Assembly (NCBI GenBank): GCA_965247735.1
Contig: CBDFHN010000002.1
Span: 682,001-746,000, forward strand
DNA: 64,000 nt
Direction: 5' to 3'
Source of the DNA: JAOXRU01 sp965247735
Lineage (GTDB): Bacteria; Bacteroidota; Bacteroidia; Flavobacteriales; Flavobacteriaceae
This document shows positions 30,599 to 44,500 of this stretch, in pieces; positions within the stretch are counted from its first letter, which is position 1, and the number at the start of each line of letters is the position of its first letter. Made by a program: the position numbers and the translations under genes. Below the pieces are notes generated by a model that saw nothing but the letters and a program-made list of their open reading frames with translations, was not told the DNA's origin and made no database searches.

Positions 30599-31255
30599 TT
30601 AATTTGAATAATTAAAAATTACAGCAACACTATCATCACTCGTTTTTGTTTGACCTCCGGATCCGCTTTTAATTACTGCTCGTAAAGGAATGGTACCTTT
30701 GAAACCTTCTTCGGTTTCATATGCTCCATTAAGCCCTATTAAACTCTTTGTTCCTCCAGTAAAAACTCCTGCTTTTCCTTTATAAATAAACTTGTGTAAC
30801 ATCGGATGTGAGCCATTGTAGATCCAATCTGAGTTTTGTATATTTTTACCATTCATTGTTGAAAGGCTAGCATCAAAACTTATCTTCATTCTAGGATTTT
30901 TCATTATTCTTACTTCAATTTCTGAAGCATCAGAATCGACTAATTGATCTTCTACTATTGCAACAATAAAATCTATGTTTCCATTTTTTGAATTAAGCAT
31001 GCTATCTATTTTCAAAATTTTTGGATAGTAATTTGGCACTTCTCCGACTACCTTAACAGATACCTCATTTTGATTCTCTACAATAAGAGTTTCATTGTCT
31101 TTTATCTCACTTGTACTTATTTCATTATTATTAACTACTGTTTTGTTATTAAGAACAATAAAAACAAAAACCATTATGACTGCAGCAAAAAGAAAAAACC
31201 ACTTCCCCTTTTTACCTGTTGAGTTAAACATCTTTTCAAACTTATTTTTCGTCAT
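30599..31255 (-). CDS. Single-pass membrane protein carrying the shared terminal domain
   Basis: 218 aa. A short basic cytoplasmic start (MTKNKFEKMFNSTGKKGK) precedes one TM helix at about 19-36 (WFFLFAAVIMVFVFIVLN). An Asn/Glu-rich linker runs to about residue 74. Residues 75-218 are the ~145-aa domain that ends the 4571-aa and 4797-aa giants: 'VPNYYPKILKID', 'IEVRIMKNPRMKISFD', 'NSDWIYNGSHPMLHKFIYKG', 'AGVFTGGTKSLIGLNG', 'PLRAVIKSGSGGQ'. The positive-inside rule puts the domain in the periplasm, tethered to the inner membrane. There is no signal-peptidase site, so it should remain anchored. Its gene lies between the two giant genes and overlaps neither. Role unknown: it could be an assembly or docking factor for the giants, or an independent protein that uses the same fold. 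Confidence 0.85.
   Translation of the reverse strand: MTKNKFEKMFNSTGKKGKWFFLFAAVIMVFVFIVLNNKTVVNNNEISTSEIKDNETLIVENQNEVSVKVVGEVPNYYPKILKIDSMLNSKNGNIDFIVAIVEDQLVDSDASEIEVRIMKNPRMKISFDASLSTMNGKNIQNSDWIYNGSHPMLHKFIYKGKAGVFTGGTKSLIGLNGAYETEEGFKGTIPLRAVIKSGSGGQTKTSDDSVAVIFNYSN
30602..31033 (-). other. Shared terminal domain, membrane-anchored copy
   Basis: Residues 75-218 of the 218-aa protein. It aligns over its whole length with the C-termini of both giants, most clearly at NSDW-x-Y-x-G and LR-x-VIK-x-x-SGGQ (the latter nearly identical in the 4797-aa protein). Confidence 0.8.
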
Positions 31256-31786
31256 TATTTTAATTTCTTATTAACAGCAATCTATATTCAGTTTTAACCA
31301 CCAATTTTCCTACTCAATATTATTAGCAAATGAAAGTCAGAAAAGAAAAACCAGAATTATATTTTTCTACAGAAAATATATCGCAAACATGCTTAACACA
31401 ATACTTTGTTACTAAGGAGTTGCTTATATCATTAACAAGAGTACTAAACAAATAGTTTTTTCTCATAGTTACACTTTTTGCAAATAAAACTTAGTCTTTA
31501 CAAATTGATCACATTGTAATCTATATAAGACTATTTTTTACTTAATATTGGTTTGGTTATTAATTATTCTGAACATCAATCCACTTTTTGTAAACAATAC
31601 TATAAAACTAAAATCCTAAACAAAACAAATTGTTGTTAACAGGTGTCTAGCAGTTGTAAAGAGGTGTTTTCTTGATAATTTTGTAAGAAAAAACTTCCTT
31701 ATATCTAATATCTTTATGGTTATATCCATCATAAAAATATCGCTTTAAAACGTTCTAGTTTTTATTTTACCTATGAACTATACTAT

Positions 31787-31876
31787 TACTATCGACGAAA
31801 AACAAATATTATACGTTAGTCAGTATTTAAAGAAATAACATATAATTATCATCGTTAAAGTGCATATTACCCCGAT
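31787..31876. promoter_or_regulatory. Conserved non-coding element, copy 2 (upstream of the 218-aa operon)
   Basis: Aligns without gaps to 47181-47270 (59 of 90 positions identical by my hand count). Blocks are at fixed offsets: TACTaTCGAc at 0, TACGTTAGTC at +25, TCATCG at +62, TGCATAT at +74. It lies about 530-620 bp upstream of ATG 31255. The block TACGTTAGT fits the general LytTR-type half-site pattern [TA][AC][CA]GTTN[AG][TG], but no second good half-site at the usual spacing was found. Confidence 0.55.
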
Positions 31877-32453
31877 TTGATAAGAATACTAAAACCAAAC
31901 TGTTTATCAGAATTACCAATATTCAATTTATAGGCTAACATAAAAGACAATCTGCTTGTATAACATCTAAAAACAGTTAGCGTAAAAAAGAAAAATACAT
32001 CATCACCTTAAAGTGACTACAAACCAATATTGAATATGGTTCTAAATCAGAATAAACAACACAAAATCAATGAATTACGTATTTTGTTACAATTTATAAA
32101 AAAGGCCTTTTTACCTGTAGACCCACAACGATTTACCTTAGCCATCTAATTAGTTCCATATAGGATTAGTAAACGCTAAAAGATCTAAAAATTAATTCTG
32201 AAATACATATAACTATTTGAAGATTCTAAATGATAATAATGTTTAGCTGCCCCATATATACCAAACAAAACTGCCTTTCAGCAATAAACATAAATTCAAT
32301 ACACACATAATCAAATGATTAAAGTATTGATATTCTTGAATTTGACCATTATAAAATCGAATAAAACAACAAAAAAGCATAAAAGGATAAACTCTAGTAC
32401 AACTCAAAAACTAATTGAGATGCCCGAATTTATCCTCTTATTTTTCATAAACT

Positions 32454-32476
32454 TAGGTTAAGTTGCTAATAACCTA
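32454..32476 (-). terminator. Candidate hairpin after the 4797-aa gene
   Basis: TAGGTTA (32454-32460) and TAACCTA (32470-32476) form a perfect 7-bp stem with a 9-nt loop, 26 nt past the stop codon. There is no T-run after it on the minus strand, so it is a weak terminator or a 3'-end stabilising hairpin. Confidence 0.4.
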
Positions 32477-32502
32477 TGCCATTCATATTTACTTTTTTAT
32501 CA

Positions 32503-35500
32503 CTAATTTCTTTTATATCTAATTAATATCATTGATTGGTCATTTTTAGTGTTTTTCTGTCCACCAGAGTTTGCTTTCATAACTACTCTCAATGGATACG
32601 TTCCAGATAAACCACTTGGAGTATGGAATGTAGCCGTTACCCCAATTGTTACTTTAGCCAATTTTGGATATACACCAGCATTACCTATATAAGTAAACTT
32701 ATGCAAACCAGGGTTAGTGCCATTATACTGCCAATCGCTATTATCTACTGGTACTCCATCAAGTTCAATTAATGTATTGTTATAATTAATAGTTAACCTA
32801 CTGTCTCTAGGGATTCTTATCTCTACTACTTTACTAGGATCTGAATCTATATTTGACAATTCAGATACATCAATTCTAAAGTTTATTTTCTTGACAGCCA
32901 CATCAATTATATCATCAATATCTGCCAAAATTTCTGGCTGATAATCCGGTATTAGTGTCACATCAACTTCTTCTGAAGCCTCACAACCTTTAGAATCGGT
33001 TACCGTTACCCTATATTTCCCTGCAGGTACATCTGTAACATTTTGTGTGTTATAGATACCATCTTGAGAGCTACCATCTGACAATAGCGCTATTAAATCC
33101 CATACATAACTAGTATATACTCCCGAACCTTCACTTGCTGTAGCGCTTAGCGATCCACTGTCACAAGTAACACAATAAGAAGCAGTAGCACTTGCAGTAA
33201 CCTCTAATGTATTCTCATATTCAATTATAATTACATCTGTACTCAATGTTTCTGTACAACCAGGAACGGTAGGACTAGAAACTGTTATTTGAGAATACAC
33301 ACCAGCTTCCAGATTAGGAATTACCAAAGTTCCAGTTGCATCAGTAATTGGATTTGGACTTACCGTTTCTACAGCTCCCCCATCTCTTACATAAGTAACT
33401 TTAAATGGAATAGATAGACCCAAACCAGCATTTGCTATTGTAATTGAACCATCATCTCCAGGCGCACAACTTGTAGGAATACTTGTTGTTATATCTGCTG
33501 TTGCCAAGTTTATTTCACAGGCAACTACATTCAATAAACTACTTGCATCTGAAGTAATACTACTACACACATTATTATTAGCATAAATAACCAATTTATA
33601 TAATGTTCCATCTAGATCTTCAGTAATATTATCCAGTTTCAATACTGGTCTATCAACATCAGAATAGATCGCATTGTTTTCCAATGCACTCCATGTAACA
33701 CCTTTATCAGCACTTACAATCCAATTTAACTGTACGGAGAACAAATTCACACTAGTTAAACTAGCAGTAATACTATGCGATTCTCCAACATATTTGGTTT
33801 CTTCTAATGGTAGAATTGAATTAATTTTTGCAAAATCAGAGAGTGCAATACCAGCTTCTTGATAATCGTACTTACCATTACCATCGGTATCTACAGGAGT
33901 CTGATAACTTGCTTCAACAACTGCCCCATCCGCATCTACATATCCAGAAACAACCGTTCCTGTATCTCCATAAGTTCCATTTCCATCAGTATCTAAGGAT
34001 TGGAAAAAGTTATTATAAGCCTCATCAACATCTAAACATCCATCATCATCACTATCAATTTCTTGAGCATCAATTAAGTCATCGGTATCTGAATCTAATG
34101 GTCCTTGACCTCCATTATACGATGCTTTATAACGTCCTGTTTCTACACCTTCTTCTAATGGATTACTAAATCCGTTAGGCCCTACATCTGGTACTGCAAT
34201 TCTACCTGCATCAGCACTTCCTTTAGCATTAATATCCTTACCATGTCCTGCTTCAATTGCATCATAGATTCCATCATTATCACTATCAACATCTAAGTGA
34301 CTATAAACACCATCACTACCTGTTGGCAATTGACAATTTGGCTTAGCAGAAGCTGAAGCTATAAAGTTAGGTGCATTTATATAAATCTCTTTTACTCTTG
34401 AATAATAAACAACTCCCACTTCACCAGTAATTCTAAATTTCTCGTACTTGGTATTTGGGTGCAATGTATTGGTGAAAATTTCTCTTGCATTTGTTACTCT
34501 TCTCGTAGCAGCAACATCAAGATCTTCCCATACACTACCAGTATATCCTTGCATCTTTAACTTATTTACTGTTCCACTAGTAAATGCTATATTATACATA
34601 GAGAATTCTATAGAACCAACAGGTATTGCAATTGTTGGTGTTATCTCATAAACAGATTTTCCAATTGCATTTTGATTTGGCTTTAATCCTGAATAACTAG
34701 CCGTACTATCATTACCATCATAAGTTCTTGTAAATGGTCGCGCACTTGATTCTATATTTAATTCGGAAGTAACATTAATAATTGTAGTTGCTTCTGCTTC
34801 AGTATAGAAACAATCTGGAGATTCATCTGCATCCAAAATACCATCATTATCATCATCAATATCTATTAAATCTCCAACACCATCACCATCGGTATCCAAA
34901 CAGGCATTTAATGCATTATTAGTTGCTAAATTATAACTTGGGTCATAATTTAACTCTCCAGAAGTACCTTCTTCAAATTCATCTAATAATCCGTTAGAAT
35001 TAACATCTGCTCCTGTTTTATAATTTGTGATATCATTATCTAATGCTGATGTATTTCCAGATTCCACACTATCACTACAATTATCACCATCACTATCTAG
35101 ATCTAAACTATTGATTATACCATCTTGATCGGTATCGTTTTCTGGATCCAATTCACAAGACTGACAACTTTCGAAATACACCTCGATTGATCCTGACATA
35201 TCTGTTGATGTTGAGCCAGAAATCCCTTGAATTCTATACTTCTTGTATTTTGCACTATTTTTGCTAATTGTAAATTCTTCCAAATAGGCATTTGTTATTC
35301 CTAAACTTATAACACTTGATAAAGCAGGATCTGTACCATATGTACTTCCATTATTTAAATTTGTCCAAGTAGCACCATTGTTACTTCCTTGTAACTGCAA
35401 TACTGTACCAGGAGCAAAATGACTAAAAGCACCATCTACCAAACGCGGAGGAAGATCTTTTACAGGAACCATTTTTGTGGTATATGGATATTGTAAATAC

Positions 35501-38500
35501 ACCTTCTTTAAACATATTTCGCGGTTAAATGAAAATTGCAATGCCGTTTTATTTACAACAGTTTGATTTTTAGCAACTCCAAACCTTACTATAGTATCGT
35601 TTACTACACCATCAACCAAAGAATTTGGAAAGATACAATTGGCTCCTAAATTTAACTCCGTACTTACATTAACTATACTTGTTCTATCACCAATTGAGGA
35701 AACAAAACATGAATAGGTTTCTATAATATCTAATACTCCATCATTATCATCATCAATATCTATTAAGTCTCCAACACCATCTCCATCAGTATCTAAACAG
35801 GCATTTAATGCAGCATTAATTGCTAAATTATAACTTGGGTCATAATTTAACTCTCCAGAAGTACCATCTTCAAATTCATCTAACAGTCCGTTTGAATTAA
35901 CATCTGCACCTGTTTTATAGGTTGTTATATTATTATCTGATACTAAGGTATTTCCAGACTCTACACTATCACTACATTCATCACCATCACTATCTAGATC
36001 TAAACTGTTGATTATACCATCTTGATCGGTATCGTTTTCTGGATCCAAATCACAAGACTGACAACTTTCAAAATATACCTCAATTGATCCTGACATATCT
36101 GTTGATGTTGAACCAGAAACACCTCGAACTCTATAACGACTATATTTTGCGCTATTTTGGTCAATTGTAAACTCTTCTAAGTAGGCATTTGATATTCCTA
36201 AACTAGGAACACTAGATAAAACAGGGTCAGTACCATATGTACTTCCACTATTTAAATTTGTCCAAGTAGAACCATCGTTACTTCCTTGTAGCTTTAATAC
36301 TGTACCAGGAGCAAAATGACTAAAAGCACCATCTACTAAACGCGGAGGCAGATCTTTTACAGGAACCATTTTCGTAGTATATGGATATTGTAAGTACACT
36401 TTCTTTAAACATATTTCGCGTTTAAATGAAAATTGCAATGCTGTTTTATTTACAACCGTTTGGTTTTTAGCAACTCCAAACCTTACTATAGTATCATTTA
36501 CCACTCCATCAACCAAAGAATTTGGAAAAATACAATTGGCTCCTAAAGTTAACTCTGTACTTACATTAACTATACTTGTTCTATCACCAATTGAGGAAAC
36601 AAAACATGAATAGGTTTCTATAACATCTAATACCCCATCATTATCATCATCAATATCTATTACATCTCCTATACCATCACCATCGGTGTCTAAACACCCA
36701 TTTAATGAACTATTAATAACTATAGCATATGTTGGAATGTAATTTAACGTTCCAGAAGCACCATCTTCAAATTCATCTAATAATCCGTTAGTATTTACAT
36801 CTGCTCCTGTCTTATAGGTTGTTGTATCATTATCTGACACCAATGTATTCCCTGCTTCTACGCTATCACTACAATCATCACCGTCACTGTCTAAATCTAA
36901 ATGGTTTAAAACATCATCTCCATCGGTATCTGATGTACATATTGACTTACCATAACTTGATGTATTGAAATCATTTATACGCAAATAGATTTCTTTTACT
37001 CTAGCATAATACGCATTTCCAGTAACTCCTACAATTCTGAACTTTTCATATCTCGTATCTGGATGTAAAGTATTCACAAATACTTCTCTTGCGTTCACTA
37101 CAGTTCTATTTGCTGCAACATCTAAATCTTCCCATGCATTTCCTAAATACCCTTGCAATTTCATGGTATTTGCCGCTCCATTAGTAAAGGCTAAATTATG
37201 CATCGTAATAGCCATTTGTTTTAACGCTATTGGTACTATTGGTGTAATCTCATAAACAGATTTACCTACTGAACTCTGATTTGGCTTAAGTCCTGTATAA
37301 CTAGCATTAGTGTCATTACCATCGTGTGCATTTGAAAATGGGCGTGATGCTGCTTCCACTAACAATTGTGACGTTACCAACAATGGTCTTTCTAACTCTT
37401 CTTTGCTATAGAAACAGTCTGGTGACTCTATAATATCTAATATTCCGTCATTATCATCATCAATATCTACAAGATCTCCTATTCCATCACCGTCGGTATC
37501 TATACATGCATTTAGACTAGCGCTTAACGCTAATGGTCTGTAGGTAATATCATAATTAATGGTTCCCGTTGTTCCGATTTCAAACTCATCTAACAATCCA
37601 TTTCCATTAACATCGGCACCTGTCTTATATGTAGTTATATCATTGTCAGTAGCTAATGTATTACTAGCTTCTACACTATCACTACACTCATCATCATCGC
37701 TATCCAAATCTAATCGGTTTGGAATACCATCATCATCACTATCTAAATCTACACAAGCAGTAACTGAATTCCCAAAACGAACTTCTGTTACAGAAGACAT
37801 TCCTAATACTCTTCCGCTTGCTCTAAAGATAAACTTTGTCATCTCTTCTGCTGGTGGATCAAAACTAAATCTGATTACATTAGAATGATCAATTAAGACT
37901 CCTGGACTAATGCTTCCGTTTTCTGTATATCTTGCAATCTCTACTTCCTGATTTGCAGCATTAACGCCATACAACACTACTACTGTTCCATTACCGAAAA
38001 ATGCTCTTGAATTGTCATTATTCATTCCTGAGATAGCAAATTCCACTGCATTCATACGTACTGCCTCTGGAAAAGTAATCTCAAACCACACATTATTACT
38101 TAAACTCTGTGGCGGAAAACATGTTGGGAAATCCTCAAAGTTTACCAAATTATTAAATACTCTTCGTATTTGATAAGGTGGTGCATCATTCCTATCAATT
38201 GTTTGTATAGAAATTGTTTGTCTTAACCATCTTCTATAAGATGCTGAATTTAGATCAATTGGACAATCTGATGATTCTACAATATCTAAAACTCCATCGT
38301 TATCATCATCAATATCTATTAAATCTCCTATTCCATCACCATCAGTATCTAAACATGCATTTAAATCCTCATCTATATAGTATCGTTGTAGTTCATAATT
38401 AATTAAACCGCTATCGGCACTAGTTTCTAAATTATCCGCCAATCCATTTGTTCCTACTGATCCAGATATGGTAGTATCTCCAATTGTTCCAGCTCCTGAT

Positions 38501-41500
38501 TCTACAATATCCAAACAATCATCTCCATCCATATCGGTATCTTGATGATTGAATTTACCATCACCATCCAAATCTTCATTATCAAAACATGTTGGTAATG
38601 GATAGTTTTCTCTGATAAAGTTTGTAATTTCAAACAATACCTCTATTGTACGTCCATGAACATATGTATTTCCTGAGTTTCCAAATAATCGGTAGCTCAT
38701 ATATGCTGCTGCATTCTGAGTAACGTCAAATCTATCATTTGGTACCGATCCTTTATTTTTGATTCCGCTTCTTGTTGCAGAAGTTGTATATGTTTCTCCA
38801 GCATTTAGATCTACCCATGTACTTCCATCATTACTACCTTGAAGCGTAATATTTGCTCCATTGAAATTGGAATAGGTATTGTAATACACTAAATACAAAT
38901 TCTCTAGCTCTATTGCACTTTCAAAATCGAATCTATAAATTTCTTTATCCGTTACTGATTGCGTCGTAAAACCTACTGCATAAAACGCAGCTGATGTTTC
39001 TTCTAGTCCATCTACTAATTCTTTTGGATCATTATAAGTAGTATGCATGGTAAGAGCAGTACTTGCTGTTATTAGATCTCCTCTAATACCTGCTTCGAAC
39101 ATATCTTTTGTTCCAAAACAACTCGGAGACTCATCGCTATCCTTTATTCCATCATTATCATCATCTATATCTACTAAATCGCCGATACCATCACCATCAA
39201 GATCTGAACAACCATTCAACAACTCACTAGTAGCGTTTACATAAGTTGGCGTATAATTTAATGCTCCTGTTGTACCTCGCTCAAATTCATCTAACAACCC
39301 ATTTGCATTGGCATCTGCCCCTGTCTTATAAGTTGTAGTATCATTATCTGAAATTAAGGTATTCCCAGATTCTACGCTATCACTACAATCATCATCATCA
39401 CTATCTAAATCTAAATGATTTAAAACATCATCCTCATCAGCATCGGCTGTACATGTTGGCTTTCCATAATTGGATGCATTGAAATTATTAATTCGTAAAT
39501 AAATTTCTTTTACTCTCGCATAATATGCAGTACCATTAACACCTACAATTCTGAATTTTTCATATCGTGTATCTGGATGCAAAGTATTTACAAATACTTC
39601 TCTTGCATTCACTTTAGTCCTATTTGCTGCTACATCCAAATCTTCCCATTCATTTCCTAAATACCCTTGCAGTTTCATGGTATTTGCTGTTCCATTAGTA
39701 AAGGCAAGATTATACATAGAAATAGCAATTTGTTTTAACGCTATTGGTACTATTGGAGTAATCTCATAAATTGTCTTACCTGCTGCTGCTTGATTTGGAG
39801 TAAGTCCTGTATAACTAGACGTACTATCATTACCATCATGTGCATTTGAGAATGGACGAGATGCTGATTCTCTTTGCAATTGAGAAGTTACCAACATTGG
39901 ACTCTCTAACTCTTCCTTACTATAAAAACATTCTGGAGATTCTATTGCATCTAATACTCCATCATTATCATCATCAATATCTATTAAATCTCCAACACCA
40001 TCACCATCGGTATCTAAACAGGCGTTTAGACTATTACTTAATGCCAATGGTCTGTAGGTAATATCATAATTGATTGTTCCTGTTGTTCCGATTTCGAACT
40101 CATCTAACAATCCATTTCTATTAACATCGGCACCTGTTTTATATACAACAATGTCATTATCAGAAACCAAAGTATTACTTGCTTCTACACTATCACTACA
40201 CTCATCACCATCACTATCAAGATCTAATCGGTTTGGAATATCATCCCCATCGCTATCTAAATCTATACATGCTGTTACAGAATTTCCAAAATTAATTTCG
40301 GTTACCGAAGACATTCCTAATACTCTTCCTCTTGCTCTAAAGACAAACTTTGTCATCTCTTCTGCTGGAGGATCAAAACTAAACCTGATTACATTAGAAT
40401 GATTGATTAATTCTCCTGGACTAATACTTCCATTCTCTGTATATCTCGTAATTTCCACCTCCTGATTTGCAGCATTTACGCCATATAATATCACTACTGT
40501 TCCATTACTGAAAAACGGTCTTGAATTGTCATTATTAACTCCTGAGATAGCAAATTCCACTGCATTCATACGTACTGCTTCTGGAAAAGTAATCTCGAAC
40601 CACACATTATTACTTAAGGTTTGTGGCGGAAAACATGTTGGGAAATCCTCAAAGTTTACTAAATTATTAAGTACTCTTCGGATCTGATAAGGTGGTGCAT
40701 CATTTCTATCTATTGTTTGTATAGAAATTGTTTGTCTTAACCATCTTCTATATGACGCTGAATTTAGATCAATTGGACAATCTGATGATTCTACAGTATC
40801 TAATATTCCGTCATTATCATCATCAATATCTATTAAATCACCTATTCCATCACCATCTGCATCTATACTCGCATTTAAAGTATTATCAATATAATACCGT
40901 TGCAACTTATAATCAATTAATCCGCTATCAGGACTAGTTTCTAAATTATTTGCTAATCCATTGGTTCCTACAGATCCTGATATTGTGGTGTCCCCGATTA
41001 TTCCAGCTCCTGATTCTACAATATCCAAACTACCATCTCCGTCCATATCTGTATCCTGATGGTTGAACTTTCCATCACCATCCATATCCTCATCGTCAAA
41101 ACATGTTGCTAATGGGTAGTTTTCTCTAATAAAGTTTGTAATACTAAACAATACCTCTATTGAACGTCCATGAACATATGTATTTCCTGAGTTACCAAAT
41201 AATCGGTAACTTTTATAAGCACCAGCATTCTGAGTAACATCAAACCTATCGTTTGGTACAGATCCTTTATTTTTAATTCCACTTGCTGCTGCTGAAGCGT
41301 CATATAATGTTCCTGAATTTAGGTCTACCCATGTATTTCCATTATTACTTCCTTGAAGCGTAATATTTGCTCTATTGAAACTAGAATAGGTATTGTAATA
41401 TACCAAATACATATGCTCTAACTCTATCGCAGTTTCAAAATCGAATCTATAAATTTCTTTAGCAGTTACAGATTGAGTCGTAAACCCTACCGCATAAAAC

Positions 41501-44500
41501 TTAGTTGATGTTTCTTCTTTTCCATCCACTAGTTTTTTTGGTGATTTATAAGTGCTATTCATAGTAAGATCTGTGCTTACCGTAATTAAATCACTTCTTA
41601 TACCTGCTTCGAACATATCTTTTGTTCCAAAACAACTCGGAGATTCATCACTATCTTTTATTCCATCATTATCATCATCTATATCTACTAAATCGCCGAT
41701 ACCATCGCCATCAAGATCTGAACAACTATTCAACAACTCACTGGTTGCATTTATATACGTTAAATCATAATTTAATGCTCCACTAGTACCATCTTCAAAC
41801 TCATCTAACAATCCGTTAGCATTAGCATCTGTTCCTGTTTTATAGCTTGTAGTGTTATTATCTGTAATTAAAGTATTACCTGATTCTATACTATCACTAC
41901 AGCCGTCACCATCACTATCCAAGTCTAAATGGTTAAATACACCATCTTCATCCGTATCTTCTGTACAAATAGCTTTAGTATATTCAGATGCATTATAGCT
42001 ATTCGATTTTAAAGACACCTCTTTTACTCGTGCATAATACACTACTCCTGATGAACCTGTAATTCTAAATTTCTTATATTTTGTATCTGGATGTTTTGTA
42101 TTTTTAAATACTTCCTTACCGTTTACTACTGTTCTATTAGATGCATCACCCAAATCTTCCCAAGTAGTTCCTGTAAAACCTTGTAATTTTACCTTGTTAG
42201 CATTCCCACTTGTAAAAGCCAAATTATACATAGAAAATTCTACACTACTTATTGTTATTGGTAGAAATGGCTCCATCTCGTAGATAGATTTCCCTACCCC
42301 ATTTTGATTTGGTGAAAAACCTGTATAACTAGAAGTACTATCATCACCATCAATTGCATTTTCATAAGGTCTTGAAGTTGACTCTATAGTAGTAATTTCA
42401 GACTTTATACGAATTATTGTTGTTGCTTCTTTTTTGGTGAAATAACATGCTGGAGACTCTATTGCATCTAAAACTCCATCATTATCATCATCGATATCTG
42501 CTAAATCACCTACACCATCGTTATCTGTATCTGAACAGGCATTTAAACTATTGCTTAATCCTATTCTACTATAGGTATTCTCATAATTAATTGTTCCTGT
42601 TGTTCCTTCTTCAAATCTATCTAGTAATCCATTTTTATTTACATCAGCTCCTGTATTGTAATCACTAAGATTATTAGAGGACACTGGACTATTACCTGAT
42701 TCCACACTATCGTTACAACCATCACCATCACTATCTAAATCTAATCGGTTTACCAATGCATCTCCATCGGTATTGATATCTCCACAATTTGGATCTATGG
42801 TTGTTACTACAAAACTGTCTATGGTATAAGCACCACGAGTAATTGCTAATTTATATTTTTCAACAGGCACCGTTCTGGTATACACTACAACGCCATTATT
42901 ACTATAGGTCATGTTTCCTTCAGCATCAATTGCCAAAATAAACTTTTTACCTACTAATGATGGACCATGCCACCCTGAATTGGTACCACTATGATAAATA
43001 TACATTCCGTTGGATGCATTAAACTGAAATTTAAAACCTCCATCACTCCAAGTATTCGATGTAGCTTCAGTACCACTCACTGGTAAGAATCCTATCATTC
43101 CGTTTGATACTGTACTTACCACTCCTTCTATTTGAAATGGCAAACTAAATTCCTGATCTGAATATGCTGTTGACCAAGCAGATCCTGTTACCGTTAATCT
43201 TGAAGCTGTTGGTGTAGAAACATTTGCCGCTGCTGGACCATGCCAGCTAAGCTCATTTAAATCAAATGCTGTCGTAACAATGCAATTTTGCTCATCTGTA
43301 TCTAGTATACCATCATTATCATCATCTATATCTATTACATCTCCTATTCCATCACCATCGGTATCTAAACATCCGTTTAATGAAGTATCTGTTGCGACAT
43401 TATAAGCAGGTCCATAATTTAAAGTTCCGCTTGTACCTTCTTCAAATTCATCTAACAATCCGTTAGCATTTGCATCTGCTCCTGTTTTGTATACTGTTGT
43501 GCTATTTGCTCCTATTAAGGTATTACCAACCTCAACACTATCGCTACAATTATCCCCATCACTATCTAAATCTAAATGATTTAAAACAGTATCGCCATCT
43601 AAATCTGTTGTACAATCGGCTTTGGTATACTCAGATGCATTGTAGTTATTTACATTTATATAAATTTCTTTTACTCGTGCATAGTATACTACTCCTGAGG
43701 AGCCTGTAATTCTAAACTTCTTATATTTGGTATCTGGATGGTTTATGTTATTAAATATTACTTTTCCATTTACCCCTCCTCTATTTGATGAATGGCTTAA
43801 ATTTTCCCAAGCAACTCCTGTAAAGCCTTGTAGTCTTACCTTATTAGCACTCCCATTTGTAAACGCTAAATTGTACATAGAGAACTCTATGCTACTTATT
43901 GCTATTGGTAAAAATGATTCTATCTCGTAAATAGATTTTCCTATTCCATCTTGATTTGGTGAAATACCTGTATAACTTGAAGTACTATCATTACCATCAA
44001 TTGCTCTGTCAAAAGATCTTGAAGTTGACTCTATTGTCATTTCTGAACTTATGCTTACTATTCTCGTAGCTTCTTCTTCTGTAAAATAACAGTCTGGAGA
44101 TTCTGTTGCATCTAAAATACCATCATTATCATCATCAATATCTGCTAAATCACCTACACCATCGTTATCTGTATCTGAACAAGCATTTAAATTAACACTT
44201 AACCCTATTCTACTATAGGTATTCACATAATTAATTGTTCCTGTTGTTCCTTCTTCAAATTTATCTAATAATCCATTTTTATTTACATCAGCTCCAGTAT
44301 TGTAATCACTAATATTATTAGAGGATACTGGGCTATTTCCTGATTCCACACTATCATTACAACCATCTCCATCACTATCTAAATCTAATCGATTTACTAA
44401 TGCATCTCCATCGGTATTGATATCTCCACAATTTGGATCTATGGTTGTTACTACAAAACTGTCTATGGTATAAGCACCACGAGTAATTGCTAATTTATAT

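Larger units (their letters stand above)
31256..32502. other. 1.25-kb intergenic region, no gene found
   Basis: Very AT-rich with stops in all frames; no RNA gene or ORF of note. It holds the conserved 90-bp element at 31787-31876 and a hairpin at 32454-32476 beyond the stop of the 4797-aa gene. No match to TAnnTTTG was found upstream of the 218-aa start on the minus strand. Confidence 0.6.
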
